Source: a virus. From it: 64,000 nt of DNA. Positions 19,213 through 27,453 of this stretch are shown piece by piece. Both the position numbers and the translations under genes were made by a program. Each line of letters starts with the position of its first letter. The first letter of the stretch is position 1. Location: positions 64,001 to 128,000 of IMG/VR virus record IMGVR_UViG_3300044675_001501, one strand, 5' to 3'. The notes beneath the pieces were generated by a model. That model saw only the letters and a list, made by a program, of their open reading frames with translations. It was not told the DNA's origin and made no database searches.

Positions 19213-19809
19213 ATGGCCAAACAAAACAAATTTAGAGATGTGTTCGAAAAGTATCGTTACGACAAAAGCGCTGTAACGAGATCAAGATCATGGTTTAATC
19301 AACAGGTTAATCTGCTTAGAGCGGAGAACATCAAAAGAAACAGGTTGATGAAACCGATGGAGGCAAACCTAATCTCCGATAAGGTAACTCCTGGGTACAT
19401 GTACATGTTTGCGTACGACCCAAAGCACAAAAAGACCCTACCTTACTATGACGTGTTCCCTCTGGTGTTTCCATTCGAAAGAACTAAGAATGGATTTCTA
19501 GGACTGAACATGCACTACTTACCATATCCACTAAGAATAGCGCTGATGGATAGGCTGTTGGTTTATGCGACAGATAAGAACATGGATGAGATGACTAAGA
19601 TTAGATATTCTTGGGCTACTATTGCAAGAACTTCTAGATTCAGTTTAGCAAAACCATGTATTAAAGAATATCTAACATCTCATGTAGAGTCTCAGTTTAG
19701 AAAAGTCCCTGCTCAAGATTGGTTCACAGCTTTAATGCTTCCAGTCGAAGGGTTTGTTAAAGCATCCACAACTAAAGTGTGGGCAGATAGTAGGAAGTTA
19801 ATCAGATGA
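19213..19809 (+). CDS. Conserved T4-like virion-assembly protein, possibly DNA end protector gp2
   Basis: 198 aa. Conserved look: FRDVFEKYRYDKSAVTRSRSWF at the N-terminus, then PGYMYMFAYDPKHKKTLPYYDVFPLVFPFERTKNGFLGLNMHYLP. This protein accompanies gp4 in cyanophage-like genomes. In T4 the neighbour of gene 4 is gene 2 (DNA end protector), so gp2 is one possibility, but no T4 gp2 signature is clear enough to name it. It overlaps gp54 by 4 bp (ATGA). Confidence 0.6.
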   Translation: MAKQNKFRDVFEKYRYDKSAVTRSRSWFNQQVNLLRAENIKRNRLMKPMEANLISDKVTPGYMYMFAYDPKHKKTLPYYDVFPLVFPFERTKNGFLGLNMHYLPYPLRIALMDRLLVYATDKNMDEMTKIRYSWATIARTSRFSLAKPCIKEYLTSHVESQFRKVPAQDWFTALMLPVEGFVKASTTKVWADSRKLIR

Positions 19810-20672
19810 ACCCATCCTTAGATGAATTTATATCTGAAGTTAAACGATCTGGCATGGCTAATGCCAACAGATACTTTGTAGCGATTAAAGGAGCAGATAA
19901 AGCTGTTGGGTTGTTTTGCGATAATGCGCAACTACCTGGAACAACAATCCTATCGACTCCTGCTAGAACCTTCGGAGAAGTTAGAGAAGTTCCGTACGAA
20001 CTTCAGTTCGACCCAATCAATTTGTCTTTTTATATAGACAATAACTGGATGGTTAAAAAGTTCTTCGATGACTGGAGAATTAAAGTTTTCGATTTCCAAA
20101 CAAGGGTAGCTGGATACTATAAAGATTATGTTAGAGATGTAACAATATACTGCTACAACAAAGACAATCAAGAATCTTATACTGTTAAATTATATGAAGC
20201 ATTTCCAAAAACTATCGGATCAGTTTCTCTTGACTACGGTAGCAAAGAGGTGCCAAAACTAGCAGTAACTTTACAATATCGCTGGTGGGAGCCTCTAGTT
20301 GTTAGTGGTCCAGCATCAAGATCTGGTTCTGGGTTTGTTGAAGATCTTAAAACAGGTATATTCGGTAATGGACATAAACCAGCAAACAGTGGTGGCACAG
20401 TTGGGCAATCTGCATTTACGAGCTCATTCAGTCAAGCAATGGACTTCGCTGGTTTAGATGGTTCAGGAATGATGAATGGAATACCAGGTGGATTCAATAA
20501 TGGTAGCATCGACTTTAATAGTATCCTCGGTGGCTATTTCTCATCAGATCCATTTTCATCGACTGGAGCAAGTCAATACCTCTCTTCATTTAATGGTTTT
20601 CAAGACACCTTCAATTCCTTTAAGTCAAATCCTAAAGGCGCAGTTGGTAACCTTGGAAACTTTTTTGCGTAA
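19806..20672 (+). CDS. gp54: Baseplate tail-tube initiator gp54
   Basis: 288 aa; T4 gp54 is 320 aa. It polymerises on gp48 and nucleates the gp19 tube. The segment PARTFGEVREVPYELQFDPINLSFYIDNNWMVKKFFDDW with KLYEAFPKTIGSVSLDYGSKEVPKLAVTLQYRWW is the tube-protein-like beta core shared by gp19 and gp54. The C-terminal 120 residues are Gly/Ser/Phe-rich and low complexity. Confidence 0.8.
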   Translation: MNPSLDEFISEVKRSGMANANRYFVAIKGADKAVGLFCDNAQLPGTTILSTPARTFGEVREVPYELQFDPINLSFYIDNNWMVKKFFDDWRIKVFDFQTRVAGYYKDYVRDVTIYCYNKDNQESYTVKLYEAFPKTIGSVSLDYGSKEVPKLAVTLQYRWWEPLVVSGPASRSGSGFVEDLKTGIFGNGHKPANSGGTVGQSAFTSSFSQAMDFAGLDGSGMMNGIPGGFNNGSIDFNSILGGYFSSDPFSSTGASQYLSSFNGFQDTFNSFKSNPKGAVGNLGNFFA

Positions 20673-20681
20673 GGATTTAAC

Positions 20682-21092
20682 GTGAACGATACATTATCTA
20701 AAGTGTTTGATTTGGAACCAGCTAACCCCAACAACGAAATCATAACAAATGATGGAGAGATTCTTCCACTAGATACTGCTGTTGAGGATGACTTCAACAC
20801 TAGCAGGAAAAATCTAAGAGAACTTCTAGAGCAGGGTCAAACTGCTCTTATGCATGCTCTAGACGTAGCTCGTCAATCAGAACATCCACGTGCGTTTGAA
20901 GTCGTTGGAAATTTGATGAAGCAACTAGCGGATGTCAATCAACAACTAATGGATCTACACCAACAGAAGAAAAAGTTGGAAGAGCCAGGAAAAGAATCTA
21001 AAGAAAAACCAAAAACAGTAAACAATAATCTATTTGTTGGTACTACAGCTGACTTGAATAAATTATTAAAAGATATGACTAAAGGAGAATAA
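20682..21092 (+). CDS. gp16: Small terminase subunit gp16
   Basis: 136 aa; T4 gp16 is 164 aa. Small terminase forms rings that recognise DNA and stimulate the gp17 packaging motor. The helical core (FNTSRKNLRELLEQGQTALMHALDVARQSEHPRAFEVVGNLMKQLADVNQQLMDLHQQKKKL) matches the oligomerisation coiled coil of gp16, followed by a charged tail. The large terminase is not in this window. Confidence 0.85.
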   Translation: MNDTLSKVFDLEPANPNNEIITNDGEILPLDTAVEDDFNTSRKNLRELLEQGQTALMHALDVARQSEHPRAFEVVGNLMKQLADVNQQLMDLHQQKKKLEEPGKESKEKPKTVNNNLFVGTTADLNKLLKDMTKGE

Positions 21093-21094
21093 TA

Positions 21095-21808
21095 ATGGCT
21101 TTACCTATGCAGAAAACACCAGTATATAAAATGGTGGTTCCTTCAATCAACAAAGAAGTTACGTATAGACCTTTCCTAGTTAAAGAACAAAAAGCGCTAC
21201 TGCTGGCTCAGCAAAGCGAAGAGCAACAAACAATGATAACAACTCTGACCTCTGTGTTACAGAGTTGTGTTCAAGAACAAATCGATATTGAAAAACTTGC
21301 GATATTCGATTTAGAATACATGTTCTCACAGATCCGTGCAAAGTCTGTTGGGGAAGTAGTAGAACTCGTATTGAGATGTGATACTTGCTCGGACGAGAAG
21401 GCAAAGGTTAAAGTATCAGTAAACTTAGCAGAACTAAAAGTTGAAAAGCCTAAAGATCATAACAGTAACATTAGACTATTTGAAGATGTTGGTGTTATAA
21501 TGAAATACCCAAGGTTAGATATTATGGAGACAATTCAGAAACTTGAGAGTGGTGATATCGACTCAGTATTTAAGATTATGTGTGAGTGTATTGACGTAAT
21601 CTATGCTGGGGAAGAAGTTCATCATACTCACGAATATTCTAAAAAAGAATTGATCGAGTTCCTAGAGAATTTAACAGAAGACCAGTTTAAGAGAATTCAG
21701 AACTTTTTTGAAACTATGCCTAAACTGGAAAAGAAACTAGACTATACCTGCCCAGTCTGCTCGAAAGATCAATCTGTAGTAGTTTCAGGAATAGATAGTT
21801 TTTTTTAA
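21095..21808 (+). CDS. gp26: Baseplate hub/tail assembly protein gp26, zero-frame product
   Basis: 237 aa; T4 gp26 is 208 aa. Two CxxC pairs (CDTC near residue 92, CPVC near 222) could form a split zinc site. The start (KTPVYKMVVPSINKEVTYRPFLVKEQKALLLA) is the conserved gp26 N-terminus. It lies immediately upstream of the tape measure, where other tailed phages encode their frameshifted tail assembly chaperone. The gene ends GIDSFF on an eight-T run directly before the TAA stop (see the frameshift site). Confidence 0.85.
   Translation: MALPMQKTPVYKMVVPSINKEVTYRPFLVKEQKALLLAQQSEEQQTMITTLTSVLQSCVQEQIDIEKLAIFDLEYMFSQIRAKSVGEVVELVLRCDTCSDEKAKVKVSVNLAELKVEKPKDHNSNIRLFEDVGVIMKYPRLDIMETIQKLESGDIDSVFKIMCECIDVIYAGEEVHHTHEYSKKELIEFLENLTEDQFKRIQNFFETMPKLEKKLDYTCPVCSKDQSVVVSGIDSFF
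21799..21805 (+). promoter_or_regulatory. Candidate programmed -1 ribosomal frameshift site at the end of gp26
   Basis: The last codons of gp26 are AGT TTT TTT TAA, which gives the ideal slippery heptamer T-TTT-TTT in the zero frame, with the stop as the next codon. A -1 slip continues with TTA at 21805 and stays open to the TAA at 21991-21993, adding about 63 residues. This is the arrangement of lambda G/GT tail chaperones. Confidence 0.7.
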
Positions 21809-21846
21809 TTAACCTTTGCCACGATAATTTGCACAATTATTACAAG

Positions 21847-21993
21847 ATGAATTTTGCATTAATGCAATACCATAAATATAGTTTATCTGAGTTGGAGGAA
21901 ATGCTACCGTTTGAAAGAGAAATCTATATCGCTATGTTGGTGCAGTACCTAGAAGAAGAAAAAATGAGACAACAACAGGCAAAAAATGGCTAA
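21847..21993 (+). CDS. Small tail-assembly ORF downstream of gp26 (gp51-like or frameshift extension)
   Basis: 48 aa from ATG 21847. It contains YSLSELEEMLPFEREIYIAM followed by a charged helix, the pattern of the 'T' segment of tail assembly chaperones (a short helix-rich domain with a PFE-type motif). The frame is open upstream back to the poly-T slip site, so it may be made as a C-terminal extension of gp26, as a separate protein, or both. No strong Shine-Dalgarno is seen before the ATG. It overlaps the tape-measure start by 8 bp. Confidence 0.75.
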   Translation: MNFALMQYHKYSLSELEEMLPFEREIYIAMLVQYLEEEKMRQQQAKNG

Positions 21994-23995
21994 AGCTGCT
22001 ATAATTAGATTGTCAGAATACAGAGATAGAGTCCAGGCTGCTGGTGGCGCTGGTGGATCAGGCACTGGTGGGTTAGATGCCGAAAGAGTAGCCAAAGACT
22101 CGATCGAAGTTGAGAAGAAAAGTCTAACCTCTACCGAAATCTTAAACAAGAGTATCTTAGACCTCGCTAAGTTAATTAAAGAACAAAATAAACTTGGTAG
22201 AATTACTGACAAGGCATCAGGAACTAAGTTTTACGGTGGCGCTGGTGGTGCTGTTAAAGAGCGAGTTGAAAACATCAAAGAGTTCTTTACTCTTAGAGGA
22301 TTCCTAGATAAAACAGGAATCGTTCAAAAAGGTAGCACTGGTTTCTTCGGTGGCATAGCAGATAAAGCTCTCGAGAAGAGAGAAGCAAAACAGCAATATG
22401 TCAAAGACATGATGAAGACTGACCCAACAGTTAGACTGATGGGTCCAGAAAAAGCAAAAGAAGTTTTCGAAAAGAGATTTGACAAATCTCAAAAGGCTGG
22501 TCTAGATCTACAAGAAAATGAGAAAGAACTAAACAGGCTAAAATCTTCTGGTCTAACTGAAGATCAGATTAAACGCTCCCCAGAATACAAAAAGAAAGCT
22601 GAGTTAGAAGCAACTCTAGCAAAAGTTGACCCACGCTTTAGAGGTAAGGACACAATTGCTGATGCGAGCGCAAAGACAAGTAAAGGTGGATCAAACGTCA
22701 TCCCATTAAGAGATGCTGTGTCAAGCGAAGCAGCAGATTCGTCGTTCACTAGTGAAGAGGAAGCCGAAAATCTAAGATTAATGGATGAGCAAACTCAACT
22801 ACTAAGAAAGATTGAAGAGAACACTAGAAGTAAGTTTGGACCAAAAGCTGAACCAGAAGAACCAAAAGAGGGTGGTGGTCTTTTTGATTTGTTTGGTGGA
22901 AAGTTTTTAATGAAGTTTGCTAAGAAACTTGGTGGTTCGCTACTGCGTGGTCTAGGAAGTTTAGCGTCAATGATTGGTGAAGGTATTATGGCTGCTGGTA
23001 GATTCCTATTAAATCCAGCATTCTTAGGTAAACTTGTAACTAGAATCTTCCCAATTGCTTTAATAGTTGGTGGTTTAGTTAATGGTCTATGGGATGGTAT
23101 CAAAACTTGGCTTGATGGTGGCTCATTAGGCGACGCCATCATTGCTGGTCTTGGTGGAATTTTAGAGTTCATATCATTTGGCTTATTTGATGCAGAAACC
23201 ATTAAGAATATGGTTGATTCCTTTACTGGTTTCGTTAGCAAGTATATTACAGAACCAATAGGAAACTTCTTTAAGAATATTAAAGATTCTGTTGTTGGTT
23301 TCTTTCAGAATGTTGGTATTCCAGAAATTAGTTTTGATCTTGGCTTTAAGAAAGTAACATTCGGTCCATGGTATCCATTTAAACCAGATGACAAACCTAA
23401 AACTCCAGAAACTCCAACAGCGCCAAATCAAGGAGTCAAAGTTGGCGAAGATGGTAAGACGCAAGTAGCAACTCAACCAGTTGATGGAAATAAAGCAAAG
23501 GTATATGGCGACACTTACGAAGCAGCAAGATCTGAAGGTAAAAGTGTAAAGGATTCAAAAGCAGCTGCTGAAACGGCAAGCAAAAACTTAGTTTCTAGAT
23601 CACAGACTCTAATTGCTAATGAACCTGTAGTTCCAGGGCAACCATTATCTGATAAACAGATGGGTGTTATGGAGATGTCGATGTCGATGGGTAACAAATA
23701 CCCACCTGAAATTATGGAACAATACAATAAACAGAAGAAATCTAAAATTTCTGGTTCAGATGCTAGTAAAGTTGAAGCAGTTAAACCAGCTGTTAAATCT
23801 GCAAAGGCAACTGATGTTTATAGGGATTCTGCTAATGTTCAAGCAGCAAAAGAGCAACCGAAAGCAGTTAACAACACAGTTGTTGCTCCACAGACAAATG
23901 TGAACAACACTTCTCAACCAATTGCCGCATACTATGGTCCAAAGAACACAGATACGACAATGAACGATTATGTTCGAAGACGTGGAGTTGGTTAA
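21986..23995 (+). CDS. gp29: Tape measure protein / hub subunit gp29
   Basis: 669 aa; T4 gp29 is 590 aa and sets tail length. The N-terminal half is charged and coiled-coil-prone (SIEVEKKSLTSTEILNKSIL, repeated KAEL/KEVFEKRF). A hydrophobic Gly-rich stretch at about 345-405 (FPIALIVGGLVNGLWDG, IIAGLGGILEFISFGLF) is typical of tape measures that enter the inner membrane on ejection. The C-terminus is Ala/Lys/Pro-rich. It starts inside the upstream small ORF, so translation is coupled to the chaperone. Confidence 0.85.
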   Translation: MAKAAIIRLSEYRDRVQAAGGAGGSGTGGLDAERVAKDSIEVEKKSLTSTEILNKSILDLAKLIKEQNKLGRITDKASGTKFYGGAGGAVKERVENIKEFFTLRGFLDKTGIVQKGSTGFFGGIADKALEKREAKQQYVKDMMKTDPTVRLMGPEKAKEVFEKRFDKSQKAGLDLQENEKELNRLKSSGLTEDQIKRSPEYKKKAELEATLAKVDPRFRGKDTIADASAKTSKGGSNVIPLRDAVSSEAADSSFTSEEEAENLRLMDEQTQLLRKIEENTRSKFGPKAEPEEPKEGGGLFDLFGGKFLMKFAKKLGGSLLRGLGSLASMIGEGIMAAGRFLLNPAFLGKLVTRIFPIALIVGGLVNGLWDGIKTWLDGGSLGDAIIAGLGGILEFISFGLFDAETIKNMVDSFTGFVSKYITEPIGNFFKNIKDSVVGFFQNVGIPEISFDLGFKKVTFGPWYPFKPDDKPKTPETPTAPNQGVKVGEDGKTQVATQPVDGNKAKVYGDTYEAARSEGKSVKDSKAAAETASKNLVSRSQTLIANEPVVPGQPLSDKQMGVMEMSMSMGNKYPPEIMEQYNKQKKSKISGSDASKVEAVKPAVKSAKATDVYRDSANVQAAKEQPKAVNNTVVAPQTNVNNTSQPIAAYYGPKNTDTTMNDYVRRRGVG

Positions 23996-23998
23996 CAA

Positions 23999-24025
23999 AA
24001 AAGGGGAGCCGAAGCTCCCCTTTTT
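23999..24025. terminator. Bidirectional Rho-independent terminator between gp29 and gp32
   Basis: Perfect 7-bp stem GGGGAGC-CGAA-GCTCCCC (24003-24020), preceded by an A run and followed by five Ts. It works in both directions and separates the plus-strand tail genes from the convergent gp32 gene. Confidence 0.92.
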
Positions 24026-24029
24026 GTTA

Positions 24030-24956
24030 TTACTCGTTTGCTATCTTCTTAAAATAGCTCATCATATCCTCATCATCGTCATCATCAGACGATGCTGGAG
24101 TTGGCGCTGGTCTTTCAGGCATTTTCTTAACTTCAGCTGAAGGTTGACGCTTCGGTGGGACATAATTATCGTCCTCAGCGATCTGAGCAGCTGATTTTGC
24201 TGGAACACCAGTGTCATCAAGTACGTCAGCCAACTTTTTAGCGAGTTCTTCGTAAGTTTTGAAGTTTTTACGATCAAGAAACTCTGAAAGTTTATATTGC
24301 TTAGAAACAATCTCTAAAAGTTTATCTTCATCGCCATCAAACAGCGCTGCTGGCTCCATAAACTGAGATTGATCATAATTTGCGTAACCATCTACCTTAC
24401 GCATACGCAATTTGAAGTCTGCGCCTTCCCAAAGATCAAAAACATTGACTGGCTTCTCGTCTTCAAACGTAGGGCGAGCCTTGTCCATAATTTTGTCGAA
24501 GATTTTCTTACCAAACTTGAACAAACGCACTTGACCTTCGTTTTCTGGATGCTTAGGATCAGAAACGATCAAGACATTAGCGATGTAGGTAAGTTTACGC
24601 TTTTGTTTGCGAGCAATCTCTTTGTTTGCTTCAGAACCAGAGTTCCATAGGCGACTATTAAGTTCACCGACTGGATCTTTCTCGTCTAAAGTGGTTAGAG
24701 AGTTCTCAATATACCATTTACCAGTTGGACCCTGAAAGCTGTGGTTGAAAACACGAACCCATGGGAGTTCATCACCTTCAGTTCTTGGTAGGAAGCGAAT
24801 GACTGCGGTAGCATTTCCTGCTTTGTCTGGTTCTAGTTTCCAGACACGGTCATCTTGATAAGATTTACCCTCAGAAGGGTTTGCGATCTTTTCAAATTCA
24901 CCTGCGATCTTTGAAAAGTCATTGTTGCGCATTTTGCGGAGTGTATTAATATCCAT
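24030..24956 (-). CDS. gp32: Single-stranded DNA-binding protein gp32
   Basis: 308 aa (T4: 301 aa). gp32 coats single-stranded DNA at replication forks and organises gp59/gp41 and the polymerase. The N-terminal basic LRKMRNNDF segment is the cooperativity arm, the core holds PENEGQVRLFKFGKKIFDKI and VFDLWEGADFKL, and the C-terminal SDDDDDEDMMSYF is the acidic protein-interaction tail. The T4 zinc-binding Cys/His residues are missing: the corresponding segment (LTTLDEKDPVGELNSRLWNSG) has no Cys or His. The same segment type occurs in cyanophage gp32. Confidence 0.93.
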   Translation of the reverse strand: MDINTLRKMRNNDFSKIAGEFEKIANPSEGKSYQDDRVWKLEPDKAGNATAVIRFLPRTEGDELPWVRVFNHSFQGPTGKWYIENSLTTLDEKDPVGELNSRLWNSGSEANKEIARKQKRKLTYIANVLIVSDPKHPENEGQVRLFKFGKKIFDKIMDKARPTFEDEKPVNVFDLWEGADFKLRMRKVDGYANYDQSQFMEPAALFDGDEDKLLEIVSKQYKLSEFLDRKNFKTYEELAKKLADVLDDTGVPAKSAAQIAEDDNYVPPKRQPSAEVKKMPERPAPTPASSDDDDDEDMMSYFKKIANE

Positions 24957-24967
24957 ATGTATTTCCT

Positions 24968-25180
24968 TTATGTCGTATGTTTAACAGTATGATTTTTTGT
25001 CGTATTTGTGTCAGATGTTTCATATTCAAACTCATCAAGGTCATCATAATCTACTTCATCATCTTCCACAATACTATTTAGTACTCTCATACCACGAGTA
25101 TTAACTTTTTTTGAAGTATTTTTAGCGGCACGATTATTGCCATCGTCCCAAGTCTTCTCTTTACGAAATGTGCGTCCCAT
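24968..25180 (-). CDS. Small basic/acidic protein between gp32 and gp59
   Basis: 70 aa, not recognised. Basic N-terminal half (GRTFRKEKTWDDGNNRAAKNTSKK), acidic middle (VEDDEVDYDDLDEFEYE). It overlaps the gp59 3' end by 20 bp and lies in the gp59-gp32 replication unit, so a role near the fork is possible but unproven. Confidence 0.6.
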   Translation of the reverse strand: MGRTFRKEKTWDDGNNRAAKNTSKKVNTRGMRVLNSIVEDDEVDYDDLDEFEYETSDTNTTKNHTVKHTT

Positions 25181-25787
25181 TTTGTAACTCTTTAATCTCT
25201 GAAGTAAAGTTTTCTATTAGAGGTAAAATTTTATTACGTTCGTATTTAACGAAACCCTTACATTTTTCTATTCTACGGCATTCTTCCTCCCATAGCAAGT
25301 TTGCATTTTCTTTCCAAGAAGAAAGATAGGGTAAAAAGTCATTGAGTACCACCATAGTCTCGATAGTGACATGGTGTCCGAGATAAAGTTTAAATAATTC
25401 TGGGAAGTTTTCATCACTGAACGTGAAAATAGTTGATGGGTGTTTTCTTTCTTTCTCAAGAAACAGAATAATAGAGAACAGGTCGTTCTCAACTATCCTT
25501 GAGAGTGATTGTTTTCGTTTTTGCCAGACTATGTAGTTAGTATCAGACTCAGAGCCACTATAAGCGACGGCATCATTGCCGTAAGCAAAGTTTGCGACAT
25601 AATACTGTATAAGATCAAAGTCTTTTGGGAATTTTCTAGCAAGTTTTTCAAAAATGTAACGATCGTTACGAGAAACAAAGGCATCTCTGCTCCCTTTCAC
25701 ATTTGGATTAACAAAAACATCAAATTTATCACTTGTAAAGTGTAGCTTAGTCGCTATGTAGTAGCGATACGCTTTAAATCCGTCCAT
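25161..25787 (-). CDS. gp59: Helicase loader gp59
   Basis: 208 aa (T4: 217 aa). gp59 loads the gp41 helicase on gp32-coated forks. Similarity to T4 is clear in NDRYIFEKLARKFPKDFDLIQYYVANFAYGNDA (T4 RDKYFFQKLSEKYKLKELALIFISNLVANQDAW) and in TIETMVVLNDFLPYL near residue 145. Gene order gp33-gp59-gp32 is the T4 order. Confidence 0.85.
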   Translation of the reverse strand: MDGFKAYRYYIATKLHFTSDKFDVFVNPNVKGSRDAFVSRNDRYIFEKLARKFPKDFDLIQYYVANFAYGNDAVAYSGSESDTNYIVWQKRKQSLSRIVENDLFSIILFLEKERKHPSTIFTFSDENFPELFKLYLGHHVTIETMVVLNDFLPYLSSWKENANLLWEEECRRIEKCKGFVKYERNKILPLIENFTSEIKELQNGTHIS

Positions 25788-25789
25788 AA

Positions 25790-26014
25790 TTAAACATCTA
25801 GAGTTGCTGACTTCGGTAAATATCCGTCATCCTCAAAGTTAATTTGAATTTTCTCTTTCAACGACTTGTTAATCAACTTCTTTATGTCAGCTGGGTCGAT
25901 AAAATTCACTTTGCAGTATTCTAGCACTGCTTCTAGGTGGGTTAAACCCTTTCTCTCCCTGACCATCTTCTCAATGTAGGCAGAGAAAGAGTTTGAGTCT
26001 TCAAACATTTGCAT
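25790..26014 (-). CDS. gp33: Late transcription co-activator gp33
   Basis: 74 aa from the ATG at 26014, chosen because AGAGAAAA precedes it; the open frame extends further upstream through the neighbouring gene. FSAYIEKMVRERKGLTHLEAV matches T4 gp33 FIIEKMVEEFGMSYLEAT, and the C-terminal YLPKSATLDV matches the gp33 end, which binds the sliding clamp. gp33 links gp45 to RNA polymerase at late promoters. T4 gp33 is longer (112 aa), so the N-terminus is short here. Confidence 0.8.
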   Translation of the reverse strand: MQMFEDSNSFSAYIEKMVRERKGLTHLEAVLEYCKVNFIDPADIKKLINKSLKEKIQINFEDDGYLPKSATLDV

Positions 26015-26276
26015 ATTTTTCTCTGTAGTAGTTGACACGCTTAATACTCGCTTCAAGTTCTTGGTACTCGACAAACTTTTTGTCATACATCTTCCAAACA
26101 GGATCGTTCTTAGATGTTTTGTTCATTTTGTTGTCAAACATGTCTAGATATTTATCAAACCACGCATCTAGTTTGCGTCGTTGAGTTTTAAGATCGCTCA
26201 ACAGGGTTGTAAGACCAGAAACATCAGCAGCCATAGCAAGCTGTAGCATCTTGTTTTCAATTTCAAACTGAGTCAT
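26001..26276 (-). CDS. Small coiled-coil protein upstream of gp33
   Basis: 91 aa, unrecognised. Helix-rich with heptad character (LKTQRRKLDAWFDKYLDMFDNKM). Its stop overlaps the gp33 start by 14 bp, indicating coupled translation. T4 has dsbA in a similar position, but no sequence similarity to DsbA can be seen. Confidence 0.65.
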   Translation of the reverse strand: MTQFEIENKMLQLAMAADVSGLTTLLSDLKTQRRKLDAWFDKYLDMFDNKMNKTSKNDPVWKMYDKKFVEYQELEASIKRVNYYREKYANV

Positions 26277-26299
26277 ACTATTTCTCCTTAAATTAAATT

Positions 26300-26638
26300 T
26301 TACCTGCGCATCTTAGCAATGTCAATAGCTGCATCATCAGAAAAAATTGGGACTGCATTAGACTTATGCATAGTGCCAATACCTTTCATAGCAGTACCAG
26401 TATAAACCTTCTCATGATGGATAGGTTTGGTCGCATTACCAAGCCCACTATTCAGACTTGGATAGTGCGGTGTTTCACGGATAAGAGTTTTTGGTTGTTT
26501 GTACATAGCAGTACCCTTCGGTACAGGTTTGGTCTCATATTTCTTGAGAAGTTTTTCCCAGTCAGCCTGCAACTCACGCTGTTTTGCAGTTGGCTTTTTA
26601 GGTTTGCGCTTTTTGAATGAAGTATGAATTATTGTCAT
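26300..26638 (-). CDS. Conserved phage protein of unknown function
   Basis: 112 aa with a very basic N-terminus (KKRKPKKPTAKQREL) and a C-terminal signature YTGTAMKGIGTMHKSNAVPIF followed by AIDIAKMRR, which recurs in many lytic phages without known function. It has its own early promoter just upstream (26646-26674). Confidence 0.75.
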   Translation of the reverse strand: MTIIHTSFKKRKPKKPTAKQRELQADWEKLLKKYETKPVPKGTAMYKQPKTLIRETPHYPSLNSGLGNATKPIHHEKVYTGTAMKGIGTMHKSNAVPIFSDDAAIDIAKMRR

Positions 26639-26645
26639 AGTAATA

Positions 26646-26674
26646 ATTATACCTTAATCAATTATTAATGTCAA
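26646..26674 (-). promoter_or_regulatory. Early sigma-70-type promoter
   Basis: On the minus strand TTGACA (26674-26669), 17-bp spacer beginning TTAA, TATAAT (26651-26646). Drives the 112-aa gene and perhaps gp33-gp59-gp32. Confidence 0.85.
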
Positions 26675-27036
26675 GCAACTTGCTTGAAGTAACCATACGG
26701 AAGCCCAAGAGTATAGCAAAGATACTCATCGTCGCCATCCGTACCTTCAGCTTCGTGAACCCAACGCAAAGCCTGTTCGCGTGACTTTGCACCAGACATC
26801 ATGAGACTGAGCATACGCATTTCAAAGTCATGCGATGCACGTTCTTCGGCTTCGAGACGATCACGCTCATTTTGCTCGATCACGTTTGCAAGAAACTCGA
26901 GTTCTTTGTTGAGTTCCTCCTCGGTCATCGCCTCAAGATTCATGTGGCGAGGACGAACACCGTACGCATCCTTGTATGCATCCCAAATAATGCACTCAAG
27001 TTGCTGCTTGTTTGTCATTTCTTCCCATGCTAACAT
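26671..27036 (-). CDS. Conserved small early phage protein
   Basis: 121 aa, helix-rich and acidic; no domain recognised. SREQALRWVHEAEGTDGDDEYLCYTLGLPYG forms a compact C-terminal segment. Shine-Dalgarno GGAGAAAATT precedes the ATG. It is followed by the 78-aa gene upstream in one early operon. Confidence 0.7.
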   Translation of the reverse strand: MLAWEEMTNKQQLECIIWDAYKDAYGVRPRHMNLEAMTEEELNKELEFLANVIEQNERDRLEAEERASHDFEMRMLSLMMSGAKSREQALRWVHEAEGTDGDDEYLCYTLGLPYGYFKQVA

Positions 27037-27057
27037 AATTTTCTCCGTAAAAAGTTC

Positions 27058-27294
27058 TTAGGCTGCTACTTTATTTTCCATCATTTCAGACAAGATGAAT
27101 TTCGCGATGTTCATGTTCTTGCGACTCTGGTCCAAAGCCTGAGCATGACCAAAAGTCTGCAGTTCCTGCGCATCAGACAGCAAACCCATCACAACCATCT
27201 CAAGACCAGACAGTTTTGCGGTGATAGAACCCATGTATTCCTCACGGATATCGTTTTCGGTCATACCGTAGCAGCGTTTTTCGAACTCAGTCAT
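27058..27294 (-). CDS. Small early protein, first gene after a strong promoter
   Basis: 78 aa from ATG 27294, chosen because AAAGGAGAAAACG immediately precedes it; the longer open frame runs back through the promoter. Contains CYGMTENDIREEYMGSI and a helical C-terminus. Function unknown. Confidence 0.7.
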   Translation of the reverse strand: MTEFEKRCYGMTENDIREEYMGSITAKLSGLEMVVMGLLSDAQELQTFGHAQALDQSRKNMNIAKFILSEMMENKVAA

Positions 27295-27324
27295 CGTTTT
27301 CTCCTTTTCTTTAACTATGCAGTA

Positions 27325-27353
27325 ATTATACGCTGACCGAGTTTTAATGTAAA
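27325..27353 (-). promoter_or_regulatory. Early sigma-70-type promoter
   Basis: Minus strand TTTACA, 17-bp spacer beginning TTAA, TATAAT. Lies between the terminator at 27376-27419 and the 78-aa early gene. Confidence 0.88.
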
Positions 27354-27375
27354 GCACTTTTTTCGGGTTTTTAGA

Positions 27376-27419
27376 TGAAAAAAACCCTGAAAAATCAACG
27401 ACTTAGCGACTTTTCAGGG
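27376..27419 (-). terminator. Rho-independent terminator
   Basis: Minus strand: CCCTGAAAA, 17-nt loop, TTTTCAGGG, then seven Ts. It ends the upstream operon just before the next early promoter. Confidence 0.85.
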
Positions 27420-27428
27420 GTTTCGGGG

Positions 27429-27453
27429 ATAACCCTACGTCCTGTAGGGTCAT
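27429..27453. repeat. ATAACCCTAC palindrome, copy 1
   Basis: ATAACCCTAC-GTCCT-GTAGGGTCAT, a near-perfect 10-bp inverted repeat with a 5-nt loop. It is one of four similar elements; the other three lie just upstream of early promoters. This copy sits 75 bp upstream of the -35 at 27348-27353. Confidence 0.8.
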
